Assembly: GCF_900699765.1 (NCBI RefSeq) | Contig: NZ_CAADHO010000001.1 | Coordinates: forward strand, 186,001-250,000 | DNA: 64,000 nucleotides | Origin: Desulfoluna butyratoxydans | Lineage (GTDB): Bacteria; Desulfobacterota; Desulfobacteria; Desulfobacterales; Desulfolunaceae | Direction of reading: 5' to 3' | In this document: positions 46,161-55,147 of the stretch, piece after piece | Position numbering within the stretch: position 1 is the stretch's first letter | Layout: each line of letters opens with the position of its first letter | The notes under the pieces: generated by a model | What the model saw: only the letters and a program-made list of their open reading frames with translations | Told to the model about the DNA's origin: nothing | The model's database searches: none | Position numbers and translations under genes: made by a program

Positions 46161-47117
46161 ATGACCCGATACAAAGAGATAGACATAACCAAGGTCCGGA
46201 CCTACTCCGCCACCCTGCGCCCTTCCAAAGTAACCACCTCCCTTGAAGGTACCCCTTGCGAGGCGGGAACCTCCATGGCCCGATTCTTCCAAAACCTTCC
46301 CGGGATCTTAAAGGCAGGGGACCTCCTGGCCGTGGCCCGTGCCGTGGTGGAAGCAAAGGCCAAGGGCAAGCCCGTCATGGCCATGATCGGCGGACACGTC
46401 ATCAAGACAGGCTGCTCCCCCATCCTTGCCGACCTTGCCCGGCAGGGATTCATCACCCACTTTGCCTCCAACGGCGCGGCCGGAATTCACGACACCGAGC
46501 TGGCCCGGTTCGGCCACACATCGGAAGACGTGGCCGCCCAGCTGGAAGACGGCTCCTTCGGCATGGCCGAAGACACGGCCGCCCTGGTCAACAAAGCCGC
46601 CGAACGGGCAGCGGAAGGAACCGAAGGGTTCGGTCAGGCCGTGGGTGCCATGCTCATCGAAGAAGACGCCCCCCACAGGGGCCGGGCCCTGTTGGCCAGG
46701 ACCCACGAGCTGGGAATCCCCTACACCCTCCACGTGGCCCTGGGCACCGACATTGTCCATCAGCACCCCACCGCCAGGGGAGCCGCCATCGGCGAAGCGT
46801 CCTTAAGGGACTTTCGCATCTTTGCCCACAGCGTCTCCAACCTTGGGGGCGGCGGGGTGGTCCTGAACTTCGGCAGCGCCGTCATCATGCCCGAAGTGTT
46901 CCTCAAAGCCCTGGCCGTGGCCCGAAACCTGGGGCACAAGGTCACCCACTTCACCACGGCAAACTTCGACATGATCCAACATTACCGGCCCCACGTCAAC
47001 GTGGTCTCCCGCCCCGTCATGCCGGGTGGCAAAGGCTATGCCATCACAGGCCACCACGAGATCATGATCCCCCTGCTGGCCTCGGCCATCATGGAGATCG
47101 AAGCCGGCAACCTGTAG
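46161..47117 (+). CDS. deoxyhypusine synthase-like protein of unknown role, next to hldE
   Basis: A 318-residue protein that resembles the deoxyhypusine-synthase-like group of bacteria. It has conserved blocks PVMAMIGGHVIKTGCSPILADLARQGFI (about 71-98), ASNGAAGIHDTELARFGHTSEDVAAQL and DGSFGMAEDTAALVN, and near the end GGKGYAITGHHEIMIPL. A Rossmann-like NAD fold is likely from these. The catalytic Lys of true deoxyhypusine synthase was not located, and bacteria have no eIF5A. Its close pairing with hldE (44 bases, same strand) suggests a role in heptose or sugar-nucleotide metabolism. That is inference. Confidence 0.7.
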   Translation: MTRYKEIDITKVRTYSATLRPSKVTTSLEGTPCEAGTSMARFFQNLPGILKAGDLLAVARAVVEAKAKGKPVMAMIGGHVIKTGCSPILADLARQGFITHFASNGAAGIHDTELARFGHTSEDVAAQLEDGSFGMAEDTAALVNKAAERAAEGTEGFGQAVGAMLIEEDAPHRGRALLARTHELGIPYTLHVALGTDIVHQHPTARGAAIGEASLRDFRIFAHSVSNLGGGGVVLNFGSAVIMPEVFLKALAVARNLGHKVTHFTTANFDMIQHYRPHVNVVSRPVMPGGKGYAITGHHEIMIPLLASAIMEIEAGNL

Positions 47118-47160
47118 CGCCCCGAGCGCCTGTAACCAGACAAAGGAAACCCGACACACC

Positions 47161-48615
47161 ATGCACATCAACACCGATACCTTCAGCAACACACGCGTCC
47201 TTGTGGTGGGCGACGTCATGCTGGACCGATATATCTGGGGAGAGGTGGAGCGGATCTCACCCGAGGCCCCGGTCCCTGTGGTCAAAACCGGTGAGACCAC
47301 CGAAATTTTAGGCGGCGCAGGCAATGTGGCTGCCAACCTGGCCGGATTGGGATGCCAGGTGACCCTGGTGGGCCTCCTGGGGGATGACGAAACCGGCAGG
47401 CGCGTCACCTGGCTTGCACAGGACATGGGCATCGCAACGGACGGCCTTGTGGCTTCCAAAGAACGTCCCACCACCACCAAGACGCGCATCATGGCCCAGA
47501 AGCAGCAGCTCTTCCGCCTGGACAGCGAAATGGCCGACACACTTTCCGAGGCTGACGAAGCCCAACTCATGACCACCTGCAAATCAATCCTGGAAACCGC
47601 AGACGCCCTGATTCTCTCCGATTACGGAAAAGGGATGATGCAGACCGAAGGGACCTGCCAGGCCCTGATAAGGCTGGCCGCAGACAAAGGGATCCCTGTG
47701 TTCGTGGACCCCAAGGGAAGCGACTGGGACCGTTACCACGGAGCCACCTGCATCACCCCCAACACCAGTGAACTGGAACTGGTCCTGGGGCATCGCCTCA
47801 CCCCAAGCGAAGCAGCCGTCACCGATCAGGTGGAAGAGACCCGAACCACCTACGGCCTGGCCAACCTTCTCCTCACCCGAGGTGCCGACGGCATGTGCCT
47901 CAAGGCAGGGCAGCAGGACGCCCTGTTCATCCCCACCGAAGCCAGAGAGGTCTTTGATGTCTCCGGCGCCGGAGACACGGTCATCGCTACCCTGGCTGCA
48001 GCCGTGGCCGCAGGATTCCCCTTTGACGCCTCCGCGCGCCTGGCCAACGCAGCCGCAGGCATCGTGGTGGGTAAGCTGGGAACGAGGCCCGTCACCATCG
48101 GCGAGCTCAAGCAGGTGGAAAGCGACAAGAAAAAATCGGATTTCATCAAGACCTGTGACCGGTCAACAGCCGCGCACACCGTGGCCCGCTGGCAGGACAA
48201 CGGCGACAAGGTGGTCTTCACCAACGGCTGCTTCGACCTGCTCCACCACGGCCACGTGGACATTCTCCACAAGTCCAGGAACCTGGGAGACCGCCTGGTG
48301 GTGGGTCTCAACAGCGACGCCTCGGTGCGCAGGCTCAAGGGAAGCCGTCGCCCCATCGTGGGTGAAGAGGACCGCGGCGCCATCTTGAGCGCCCTCTCCT
48401 CCGTGGATCTCGTGGTTATCTTTGACGAAGACACCCCCATCGAGCTGATCCGGGCGTTAAAGCCCGATATCCTGGTCAAGGGAGCGGACTACAAGCCCCA
48501 TGAGGTGGTGGGCAAAGAGGTGGTGGAGAGCTACGGCGGCCGTGTGGAACTCGTCCCCCTCATGGAGGGCCGTAGCACCACGGGCATTGAGCAGCGTATT
48601 TTAGACAAGCAGTAA
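47161..48615 (+). CDS. hldE: bifunctional heptose-7-phosphate kinase / heptose-1-phosphate adenylyltransferase
   Basis: A 484-residue fusion enzyme that makes ADP-D-glycero-beta-D-manno-heptose for the GT9 transferases in this locus. The N-terminal ribokinase-like domain (about 1-320) has LVVGDVMLDRYIWGEVERISPEAPVPVV and FDVSGAGDTVIATLAAAVAAG with the catalytic Asp. The C-terminal cytidylyltransferase-like domain (about 345-484) has FTNGCFDLLHHGHVDIL with the HxGH motif and GSRRPIVGEEDRGAIL. AAAGGA lies twelve bases upstream. A terminator follows the stop. Confidence 0.95.
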   Translation: MHINTDTFSNTRVLVVGDVMLDRYIWGEVERISPEAPVPVVKTGETTEILGGAGNVAANLAGLGCQVTLVGLLGDDETGRRVTWLAQDMGIATDGLVASKERPTTTKTRIMAQKQQLFRLDSEMADTLSEADEAQLMTTCKSILETADALILSDYGKGMMQTEGTCQALIRLAADKGIPVFVDPKGSDWDRYHGATCITPNTSELELVLGHRLTPSEAAVTDQVEETRTTYGLANLLLTRGADGMCLKAGQQDALFIPTEAREVFDVSGAGDTVIATLAAAVAAGFPFDASARLANAAAGIVVGKLGTRPVTIGELKQVESDKKKSDFIKTCDRSTAAHTVARWQDNGDKVVFTNGCFDLLHHGHVDILHKSRNLGDRLVVGLNSDASVRRLKGSRRPIVGEEDRGAILSALSSVDLVVIFDEDTPIELIRALKPDILVKGADYKPHEVVGKEVVESYGGRVELVPLMEGRSTTGIEQRILDKQ

Positions 48616-48650
48616 AGATCTGGTCCCCATCACCGTTAACAGACGGCATA

Positions 48651-48688
48651 AAAAAAAGGCGACACGGTCATCCGTGGCGCCTTTTTTT
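48651..48688 (+). terminator. intrinsic terminator after hldE
   Basis: AAAAAAAGGCG, A, CACGG pairs with CCGTG, G, CGCCTTTTTTT around a TCAT loop (48651-48688). It follows the hldE stop by 35 bases. The flanking A and T runs mean it can also end minus-strand transcription from the LTA-synthase-like gene. Confidence 0.9.
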
Positions 48689-48721
48689 GTTCTCATATCT
48701 CTGACGTAACCCTTCAGTTAT

Positions 48722-48830
48722 GCCTCCGGCGGGTCGCTTTTTCAATAAAGCTCCGCAACAACCTTCCGGCCGCCTCTCCTTTCGTTGTTCGGCCCTTAGG
48801 GTTGAGCAACGAAAGGATACGCAAACTCGT
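48722..48830. repeat. REP-like intergenic repeat with hairpin
   Basis: GCCTCCGGCGGG at 48722 and CTTCCGGCCGCC at 48763 are copies of the same core found elsewhere. They are followed by a palindrome, TCCTTTCGTTGTTC (48777-48790) with GAGCAACGAAAGGA (48804-48817), with one mismatch. The arrangement, core then variable hairpin, is the same as in the copies at 13561 and 29499. Confidence 0.6.
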
Positions 48831-48851
48831 AGTGTTGCATGTCACCTATGA

Positions 48852-50867
48852 TCAGGGAGTCAGCCCTGCCATCTCCTTGGAGCTTGAAGGCAGGGAGCTT
48901 CCTTTCATGATCCGCCACCACCCCAGGGCCCGCCAGCTCCGAACAAGCCGTGACACCTCGCCGGTGTCCGGGGCCTCAGCCTCCTCGGCGTAAGGAAGGT
49001 GCTCCACACGGTTACCGGAGATCATGTACCCGGGGGTCACCATCATGCCCCGCCCGATGCCCACCTGCCTGCGGTCCGGATCCAGCATGCTGGAGCCCAG
49101 GCTGTGATAGGTATGGCCCTTTGGAGCTGCCAGGTCGAGCAAGGTGGGCATGATGTCCAGATGACTTCCTGCCACCTGCTTGGGAATGGGTACCCCGCTG
49201 AGCACCTCTTTTCCGTACAGCACAAAGGGGACGCTGCGGCTCTCGTAAAGGGAAGGATGTTCGTTCAAAAATTTCCGGGACCAGTGGTCCCCTGTAATGG
49301 CAAACAGAGCCTTGGGAAACCGCTTCTCCGCTTCCCGGACAAACCGTCCCAGCTCATGGTCCGCGTACCACAGGTGGCCAAAGGTGGCCAGGGGGATCTT
49401 TCCGTCGTACACATCCGAAAGCTCAGGCGGAATCTCCTTTAAAGAGAATCCTTTGCCGTACACGTCCAGATCATACGGCGGATGATAGGTTGTGGAGAGG
49501 ATCAGGTTAAAAGACGGTGTCTCCTTGTCGAGCTGTTTCAGGATAAAATCGAAAAGGTCCCCGTCATCCACGCCCCACTCGTTGCCCTTGAGCCAATCAC
49601 CCATGTGGTTGCCGCCGTAGCACCTGTCGAACCCCTGGTTCAGGGCGAAATCCTCAAGACGCTGCCAGGAGAGGTAGCCCCCGTAAAACAGGTTGGTCTC
49701 ATACCCTAAATCTTTGAATTGAGGAGCCATGGAGGTGGGAAACGGTTTCTGGGCTGCGGGCTGGTAATTGGTGATCACCCCCACATCGGGGAGCCCTGTC
49801 ATGATGGCGGACAGGGAGACCATGGTCCCGCTGCTGGCGGAGATAAAGGATCGCACCTGCATCCCCTCTTTCCCCAGGCGCGCCATCTCAGGCATCAGGT
49901 TCAGGGAACGGTACCGCTCAAGGGTGGACCAGCTGTCCATGCTCTCCATGACAAAATAAAAGATGTGCTTGGGCCGCTGCGCTGCCGCTCCCCTACTGGT
50001 CCGGGCCATGGCAGCGTCCAGGGAATTTCCGGGGACTTCGCCAAAGAGGGATCTCACAGCCCCTTGCATATCTCCGTCCGGCAAAATGCTCTCAAGGCCT
50101 GCCGCGCTTGCCACCTTCTTATGGTGCTTTACGGTGTAGCGAAGGGCGGACCAGGGATTCAGCACCATGCGGTTCAAAAAGGAATCCCGGGTGACGGAAG
50201 CATCTTTCAGCTGGACCGGCCTACTCACAACCGATCCCCGTCCGCAGAAGGTCACGATGCAGAGCATGCAGGCCACGGTCACCGCTTTCATGGGCAGGGA
50301 TTTGCCAAGATAAGAGAACCAGGCATCCGGAAAGACAGGCGTCTTGATTAACCTTAAGGCACATTTCAGGGCCAAGAGATAAAAAAGAACCGTTGCCACG
50401 GTGATGGTCACCACAGGGTAGCTGGTCCACGCCGACTTGATCACAGCACCAAAGTCATCGTACACCGCCCCAAAAATCCACTGGTTAAAGGTGTCCTTGT
50501 ATTCAGTGACGAACATGAAGTTCACCGAAAAGACAACGGCGTTCAACAGCAGGGCGATGCGAGCCATCCATGCCCGCACCACGGTAGCGCCCCTTGAGAC
50601 GTCCGCAAACGCACACATGATCGAGGTGAGAAAGGTGGGAATCAGAACCAACACGGATACGCGACCGTCAAACCGGAGCCCACTGAAAAAAGCAAGGATA
50701 TAGTCTGTCAGGCCGATACTTCCAGTCACGGCATCTCGAAACATCACAAGGACAAACAGACGATAAAGCTGCAAGGTAAGGATCAAAAACAAAAGCAGTT
50801 TCATATCCTTCTGCAACTCAACACAAAAGGCCTTCCAAGACAGGCGCAACTTCCTGGGGTACTGCAT
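48852..50867 (-). CDS. LTA synthase-like membrane phosphotransferase (sulfatase fold)
   Basis: A 671-residue protein. Residues about 20-250 contain five membrane helices. The periplasmic domain from about 290 has HIFYFVMESMDSW (first metal motif), SSGTMVSLSAIMTGLP with the nucleophile Thr, LWYADHELGRF and AITGDHWSRKF. This is the layout of the LTA-synthase/OpgB group of phosphoglycerol or phosphoethanolamine transferases. In a Gram-negative LPS region it more likely modifies LPS or a periplasmic glucan than makes lipoteichoic acid. The ATG at 50867 has AGGAGA seven bases up. The frame extends to 51002 without support. Same strand as lptF-lptG-lpxK, but 699 bases away. Confidence 0.85.
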   Translation of the reverse strand: MQYPRKLRLSWKAFCVELQKDMKLLLFLILTLQLYRLFVLVMFRDAVTGSIGLTDYILAFFSGLRFDGRVSVLVLIPTFLTSIMCAFADVSRGATVVRAWMARIALLLNAVVFSVNFMFVTEYKDTFNQWIFGAVYDDFGAVIKSAWTSYPVVTITVATVLFYLLALKCALRLIKTPVFPDAWFSYLGKSLPMKAVTVACMLCIVTFCGRGSVVSRPVQLKDASVTRDSFLNRMVLNPWSALRYTVKHHKKVASAAGLESILPDGDMQGAVRSLFGEVPGNSLDAAMARTSRGAAAQRPKHIFYFVMESMDSWSTLERYRSLNLMPEMARLGKEGMQVRSFISASSGTMVSLSAIMTGLPDVGVITNYQPAAQKPFPTSMAPQFKDLGYETNLFYGGYLSWQRLEDFALNQGFDRCYGGNHMGDWLKGNEWGVDDGDLFDFILKQLDKETPSFNLILSTTYHPPYDLDVYGKGFSLKEIPPELSDVYDGKIPLATFGHLWYADHELGRFVREAEKRFPKALFAITGDHWSRKFLNEHPSLYESRSVPFVLYGKEVLSGVPIPKQVAGSHLDIMPTLLDLAAPKGHTYHSLGSSMLDPDRRQVGIGRGMMVTPGYMISGNRVEHLPYAEEAEAPDTGEVSRLVRSWRALGWWRIMKGSSLPSSSKEMAGLTP

Positions 50868-51566
50868 ACAACGTCTCCTGAAACACACCGATACATATTC
50901 CCATGCTCCGCTCTTATTTGTAAGAAGCGGCAGCAGACTTCGATCATCCCGGTGCGATTTCTTTGTATGATCCTTACCGAAGCCCTGGGGCAGAATCATC
51001 ATTCGGAGGCCTATTTAATACATCTACCCGCGCAATTAAAGCTATTTCTCCGTTGTCGGTTCCCGGCAACCACTCCCCGACAGGCTTGACAAACCCCACA
51101 ATGCCCCCCCTGCCGCACAGAAACGCCGCAAAAAAAACCACTGAACCGGATGATCCCAGGAAGGGAAGATGGAAGGCTCGTCCATATGAACCATGGAGCG
51201 CATTGATGAAGAAGGGAGGGAAAAAACAGGAAGAACCTGGAAAGGTGCCAAAGGGGAGCCGCTCCCACACGAACTCCCCTCCGGCGTTGACATAGAATCG
51301 TCAACTAGGTCCATAGCACACAACAGCGGGTTTTCACAGCATGAAAGCGTATCCGCCATGCGATTACCGCTGGATTGACCTGTGAAGAGAGAGTCCCAAA
51401 AGGAAGAGAGACAACCAAAAACAGCAACATCGCACCGTTGTATGTATCTGGCCCCCGCACCGATCCAGCTCACCTTCGGCGGGGCGATTTTTAAAAACGC
51501 CATGGTCCGGGTACGGTGGAACCGGATTTACCAACGAAACCGGCTGCAAAGGAACAAAACCGGTAT
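50868..51566. other. 699-base gap with no recognised gene
   Basis: Between the LTA-synthase-like gene and lpxK. Open frames on both strands (for example 51042-51503 minus) have the look of chance frames: no ribosome site, no domain and Pro/Ser/Arg-rich content. No hairpin as strong as those elsewhere was seen. It may be a decayed gene or a long leader for the LTA-synthase-like gene. Confidence 0.4.
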
Positions 51567-52658
51567 TTATTGGCGTATCAGGGTCTCTAAAAGGGAGGTG
51601 ACGGCAGGGAGGTCCTCATTGAAGTCCATGGAAACCATAATGGTGGCAAGGGGCATGGAGGCCATGGATCGTACCTTGACTCTGTCCTTGTCCGTGGTGA
51701 GCAGAACAGAGGCACCGCAGGACCTTGCCTGCTCTTCCAGGGCAGCGATCTCCGCCTCGGTGTAGGGGTGATGATCCCCGAAAAACCGACGCCCGGCAAT
51801 GGTCACACCGAGCTTTTCAGCCCCCTCTTCCACGGCATGGTTCTTGGCGATGCCGGAAAAGAGAAAAACCGGCCCCAGTTCATCCGGGGTAACGGGGCGT
51901 CCCGTGCCGTCCACAAGGGTGGCCCGGTGAGTGGACGAAAGCACAGGCAGAGAAGCGGCCATACCCCTCAACTCTTCGGGCAGATGGTCAGAAAATCCAT
52001 GGACATCCCCTTGGCCTGCACGGGTCAACACCACGGCGTCGGCCCATGAAAGGGCGGACAGGGGTTCGCGCAAGGACCCCCTCGGCAGGACATGGCCGTT
52101 GCCAAAGGGTCGACGGCCGTCGGCCAGAAGGATATTCAGGTCCCGGGCCAGACGGATATGCTGGTAGGCGTCGTCCAGAATCACCACATCGGGCCGGAAC
52201 CGATCGCAGGCTTCCATGCCCGCCGCATACCGATCGCTGCCGATGACCACGGGCACTCCGGGAAGCTGCTCGGCCATCATCACCGGCTCATCGCCGGCCT
52301 CATGGGGGGAGAGAAACACGACGTCACCGTCGGAGACCACGGCCCCCCTTTTTGATAGACTCCCGCCATACCCTCGGCTCACAATGACCACCCTGGCCCC
52401 TTTCTGTTGGAACCAGCGGGCCGCAAAAAGGGTCATGGGGGTCTTGCCCGTGCCCCCGGCGGTGAGGTTGCCGATGGCCACGACCTTTGCAGGCAGTCGT
52501 TTTGCCTCCAGCAGCCCCTGTTCATAGGCCGCCCGCTTGGCCCGCCCCAGGGCGCCGTACACCTTGGAGAGCCCCAGAAGGGCAAATTTGGGCGAAACCG
52601 GAGAGGTCCGCCCATCGTCTTCAAAGGCACGTTCAATGTAATCCGTCATAATCCCCAT
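51567..52658 (-). CDS. lpxK: tetraacyldisaccharide 4'-kinase
   Basis: A 363-residue kinase that phosphorylates the lipid A disaccharide. The P-loop is VVAIGNLTAGGTGKTPMTLFAARWF (about 59-83). VVIVSRGYGGSLSKRG, VVILDDAYQHIRLARDLNILLADGRRPFGNGHVLPRG (about 153-190, shown in parts) and RRFFGDHHPYTEAEI near the end are family signatures. It follows lptG on the same strand with a 39-base gap. Possible starts are ATG at 52658 and 52649. It links lipid A synthesis to the LPS export genes in one operon. Confidence 0.95.
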   Translation of the reverse strand: MGIMTDYIERAFEDDGRTSPVSPKFALLGLSKVYGALGRAKRAAYEQGLLEAKRLPAKVVAIGNLTAGGTGKTPMTLFAARWFQQKGARVVIVSRGYGGSLSKRGAVVSDGDVVFLSPHEAGDEPVMMAEQLPGVPVVIGSDRYAAGMEACDRFRPDVVILDDAYQHIRLARDLNILLADGRRPFGNGHVLPRGSLREPLSALSWADAVVLTRAGQGDVHGFSDHLPEELRGMAASLPVLSSTHRATLVDGTGRPVTPDELGPVFLFSGIAKNHAVEEGAEKLGVTIAGRRFFGDHHPYTEAEIAALEEQARSCGASVLLTTDKDRVKVRSMASMPLATIMVSMDFNEDLPAVTSLLETLIRQ

Positions 52659-52697
52659 GCAATCACTCGCTTCCCTTTACGAAATCCAGGCAGCCCA

Positions 52698-53774
52698 TCA
52701 CTCCACATCCTGCAACAGAAGCCCGCCCCCACAGAGAAAAACCACATCGGCGGCCCAGGCGGCAACAAAGGGGGGCAGCATTTCGCCGTACCCCAGGGAG
52801 AGGCAGAGGCTGTAGAAGACCCAGAAGAGAAAGGCGGCGCAGATGCCGATGCCCACGGACACGGGAATCCCTTCATGACGCTCCCGCGTAAGGGCAATGC
52901 CGGAGCCGATCATCACCATCATGAGGCAAAGCAGGGGAAAGGCCATCTTGGCATGAAAATCCACCCGATAGCGGGTGACATCGTACCCCTCTTTTTCCAT
53001 CTTTCGGATGTACTCCCAGAGGTCAAAAAAACTCATCTCCCGGGCCTGTTTGACCACGCTGCCCAGGTCCTCGGGCATCACCCCCACCATGTCGATGGCG
53101 GCCGACACATACTGGGAACGCTGGCCTTCCGACGCCACGGGTTCCTGGACAATGACATCCTTGAGGGACCAGCCCCTGCCCGTATACACTCCGGAGGCGG
53201 CATCCACCCGGCGCACAGGGACAAAAGAGTCAGGGGCAAACCGGGTGATGGAGACCCCGGAGAGGGTCTTGGTGGCGATGGTGTAATGCTTGATGTAAAT
53301 GATCTCCCGCCCGTGCCGCAACCAGATGTTGTTTCCGTGGGTCGTCTGGATATTGCGTTTTTTGATCTCCACCATGCGAATATAGGTGGCCTTGTTCAGG
53401 GCAACGGGAACCAGGGTTTCCGCCAGGATAAACACGAGGAGGGTCAGGATGATACCCGCCCACGCCAGGGGCTTCACCAGCCTCCAGGCGCTGATCCCGC
53501 CGCCCATGAGGGCCACCACTTCATTGTTTCTCCGCATGAGCCCGAACAGGACCACGCTGGACAACAGGGCGCACACCGGGGTCATCATCACGATAATCCC
53601 CAGGTTCCTCATCACCACGAACCCCACCCCGTCCAGGAGGTTGTAATTGGCCCTGAGGAACTTTGATATCCACGAAAGGTAATCGATGGCCACCACCAGA
53701 AAGAAGACCACCACCTGGATCATGGCAAAATACTTGAAAAACTGCTTCAGAACATACCGCTGGATGATGTTCAT
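52698..53774 (-). CDS. lptG: LPS export permease LptG
   Basis: A 358-residue LptF/LptG family permease (PF03739) of the LPS transport ABC complex. Three helices lie in the N-terminal part (about 15-35, 55-85 and 95-118) and three near the C-terminus (about 278-350), with a periplasmic beta-jellyroll of about 150 residues between them (about 125-270). MNIIQRYVLKQFFKYFAMIQVVVFFLVVAIDYL is the family start. GGAGGG lies six bases before the ATG. The ATG overlaps the lptF stop (ATGA). Partner ATPase LptB is not in the window. Confidence 0.93.
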   Translation of the reverse strand: MNIIQRYVLKQFFKYFAMIQVVVFFLVVAIDYLSWISKFLRANYNLLDGVGFVVMRNLGIIVMMTPVCALLSSVVLFGLMRRNNEVVALMGGGISAWRLVKPLAWAGIILTLLVFILAETLVPVALNKATYIRMVEIKKRNIQTTHGNNIWLRHGREIIYIKHYTIATKTLSGVSITRFAPDSFVPVRRVDAASGVYTGRGWSLKDVIVQEPVASEGQRSQYVSAAIDMVGVMPEDLGSVVKQAREMSFFDLWEYIRKMEKEGYDVTRYRVDFHAKMAFPLLCLMMVMIGSGIALTRERHEGIPVSVGIGICAAFLFWVFYSLCLSLGYGEMLPPFVAAWAADVVFLCGGGLLLQDVE

Positions 53775-54967
53775 GATTGCCCTCCTTTCCGGAAGGGCCC
53801 GATGACCCGACGCACACACGACAGAATCAACCCGCCCAGCACATCAAACCCCAGCGTCTTCTCCCGGGAGACCCTCACCAGAAACACCAGGCCCGCGCTT
53901 CCCATGACCACGTTGCCCATCCAGAGGGCCAGCTCCGGAGGAACCGCCCCGGACTTGCCCAGGGACCATCCCGATGCATGCATTACATAATAGAGCAGAA
54001 AACAGACAAGGCCCAGCCCCATGCCCGATCCTTTGCGGGAAAACGCGCTTCGAAGCCCCAGGGGAATGGAGAGGATCCCCAGGGTCAGGGCCGCCAGGGC
54101 CAGGGCAAATTTTTCGTTGAGCTCCATGATGGCCGTATCGGGATTGCGCCCCGCCTTCTTCTCCGATGCGATGTGGGCGGAAAGCTCCGACAGGCTCATT
54201 TCGTCCCGGGCCTTGCTTCCCAGCTTCTTCTTGGAGCTGAGCTTGCCGAAGTTCACCCGGATGTCGTAGGTGGAAAAGGCAATGGCATTGACCGACCGGT
54301 TCTTCAGGTTCACCTGATTGACCTCGCCGTCAAAAAGGCGCAGGGTCAGTGTTTCAGACTCCTTGGAGAAAAACCTCACCCCCCTGGGAGCTGAGATGGC
54401 CACCTCGCTTTCGGGGTTCCGGGTGTCCCGGATAAACACACCGTGGAGGCTCTTGTCCTCAGGGTTGATGCGCTCCACATAGAGCATCACCCCGTCGAAG
54501 TTGGTGTTAAAGGTGCCCTCTTTCAGGGAGGCGTCCACACCGGCGGAGGCTATGTTCACCACCATCTTTTTATAGGAGTAGTTCCCCCAGGGGACACCGT
54601 AAACCGTCACACCCAGGGTCAGAAGAGAGCCCACCACACAAAAGGCCCCCACCGGGTACAGGATGGCGGAAAGCCCGGCGCCGCCAGCCTTGATGGCAAC
54701 GATCTCCCGGTCGGCGGACATGCGCAAAAGGGTCAGCAGCACCGCCATCATCACAGACATGGGCAGGGTGTACTGCATCATCACCGGCAGGGTGTAGCCC
54801 ACCATGGCAAGAACCGTGGAAAGACTCGCCCGGTAATTCACCACCAGGTCGGTGATGTCGATGATTTTGGTCAGGAGAAAGACAAGGCTGAGAAAGCCCA
54901 GGCACAGTAAAAATGGCTGCAGCAGCTCTTTCAGAATGTAGCGATTGATAATGGTAATGGAGGTCAC
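53771..54967 (-). CDS. lptF: LPS export permease LptF
   Basis: A 398-residue LptF/LptG-family permease with the same layout. It begins SITIINRYILKELLQPFLLCLGFLSLVFLLTKI. The helices run at about 17-36, 50-80, 96-122 and, at the C-terminus, 275-360; the periplasmic domain holds FDGVMLYVERINPEDKSLHGVFI. The start is a GTG at 54967, without a strong ribosome site. It heads lptF-lptG-lpxK. Downstream overlap with lptG by four bases couples the two. The 180 bases upstream hold a repeat block rather than a recognisable promoter. Confidence 0.93.
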   Translation of the reverse strand: MTSITIINRYILKELLQPFLLCLGFLSLVFLLTKIIDITDLVVNYRASLSTVLAMVGYTLPVMMQYTLPMSVMMAVLLTLLRMSADREIVAIKAGGAGLSAILYPVGAFCVVGSLLTLGVTVYGVPWGNYSYKKMVVNIASAGVDASLKEGTFNTNFDGVMLYVERINPEDKSLHGVFIRDTRNPESEVAISAPRGVRFFSKESETLTLRLFDGEVNQVNLKNRSVNAIAFSTYDIRVNFGKLSSKKKLGSKARDEMSLSELSAHIASEKKAGRNPDTAIMELNEKFALALAALTLGILSIPLGLRSAFSRKGSGMGLGLVCFLLYYVMHASGWSLGKSGAVPPELALWMGNVVMGSAGLVFLVRVSREKTLGFDVLGGLILSCVRRVIGPFRKGGQS

Positions 54968-54996
54968 CTATCACTGGTATAAAAAGACAAAAAAGC

Positions 54997-55140
54997 ACCT
55001 CCGGCAGCCCTGCCGGGGGCAAAACTTTTGAAAAGTTTGATAAACAGGTTTCAAAGGCTCATTCGGCTTATTGAAGCGGATTCGGCTGTCAAAGCCAAGG
55101 GCAGAAGCTTTACGATAGATTCGTTCACGCCGGAGGCAGG
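54997..55140. repeat. REP-like intergenic repeat, inverted copy
   Basis: Positions 54997-55050 match the reverse strand of 34793-34846 at 47 of 54 bases, including the hairpin arms CCTCCGGCAGCCCTGCCGG and AACTTTTGAAAAGTTT. A CGCCGGAGGC core lies at 55126-55137. The block lies between lptF and the S24 repressor gene. As with the other copies, it contains no gene. Confidence 0.75.
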
Positions 55141-55147
55141 CTGCTGT

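Noticed and set aside
51042-51503. A 153-codon minus-strand frame in the 699-base gap.
   Set aside because: No ribosome site, no domain, and Ser/Pro/Trp-rich content of chance frames. A decayed gene could not be shown.
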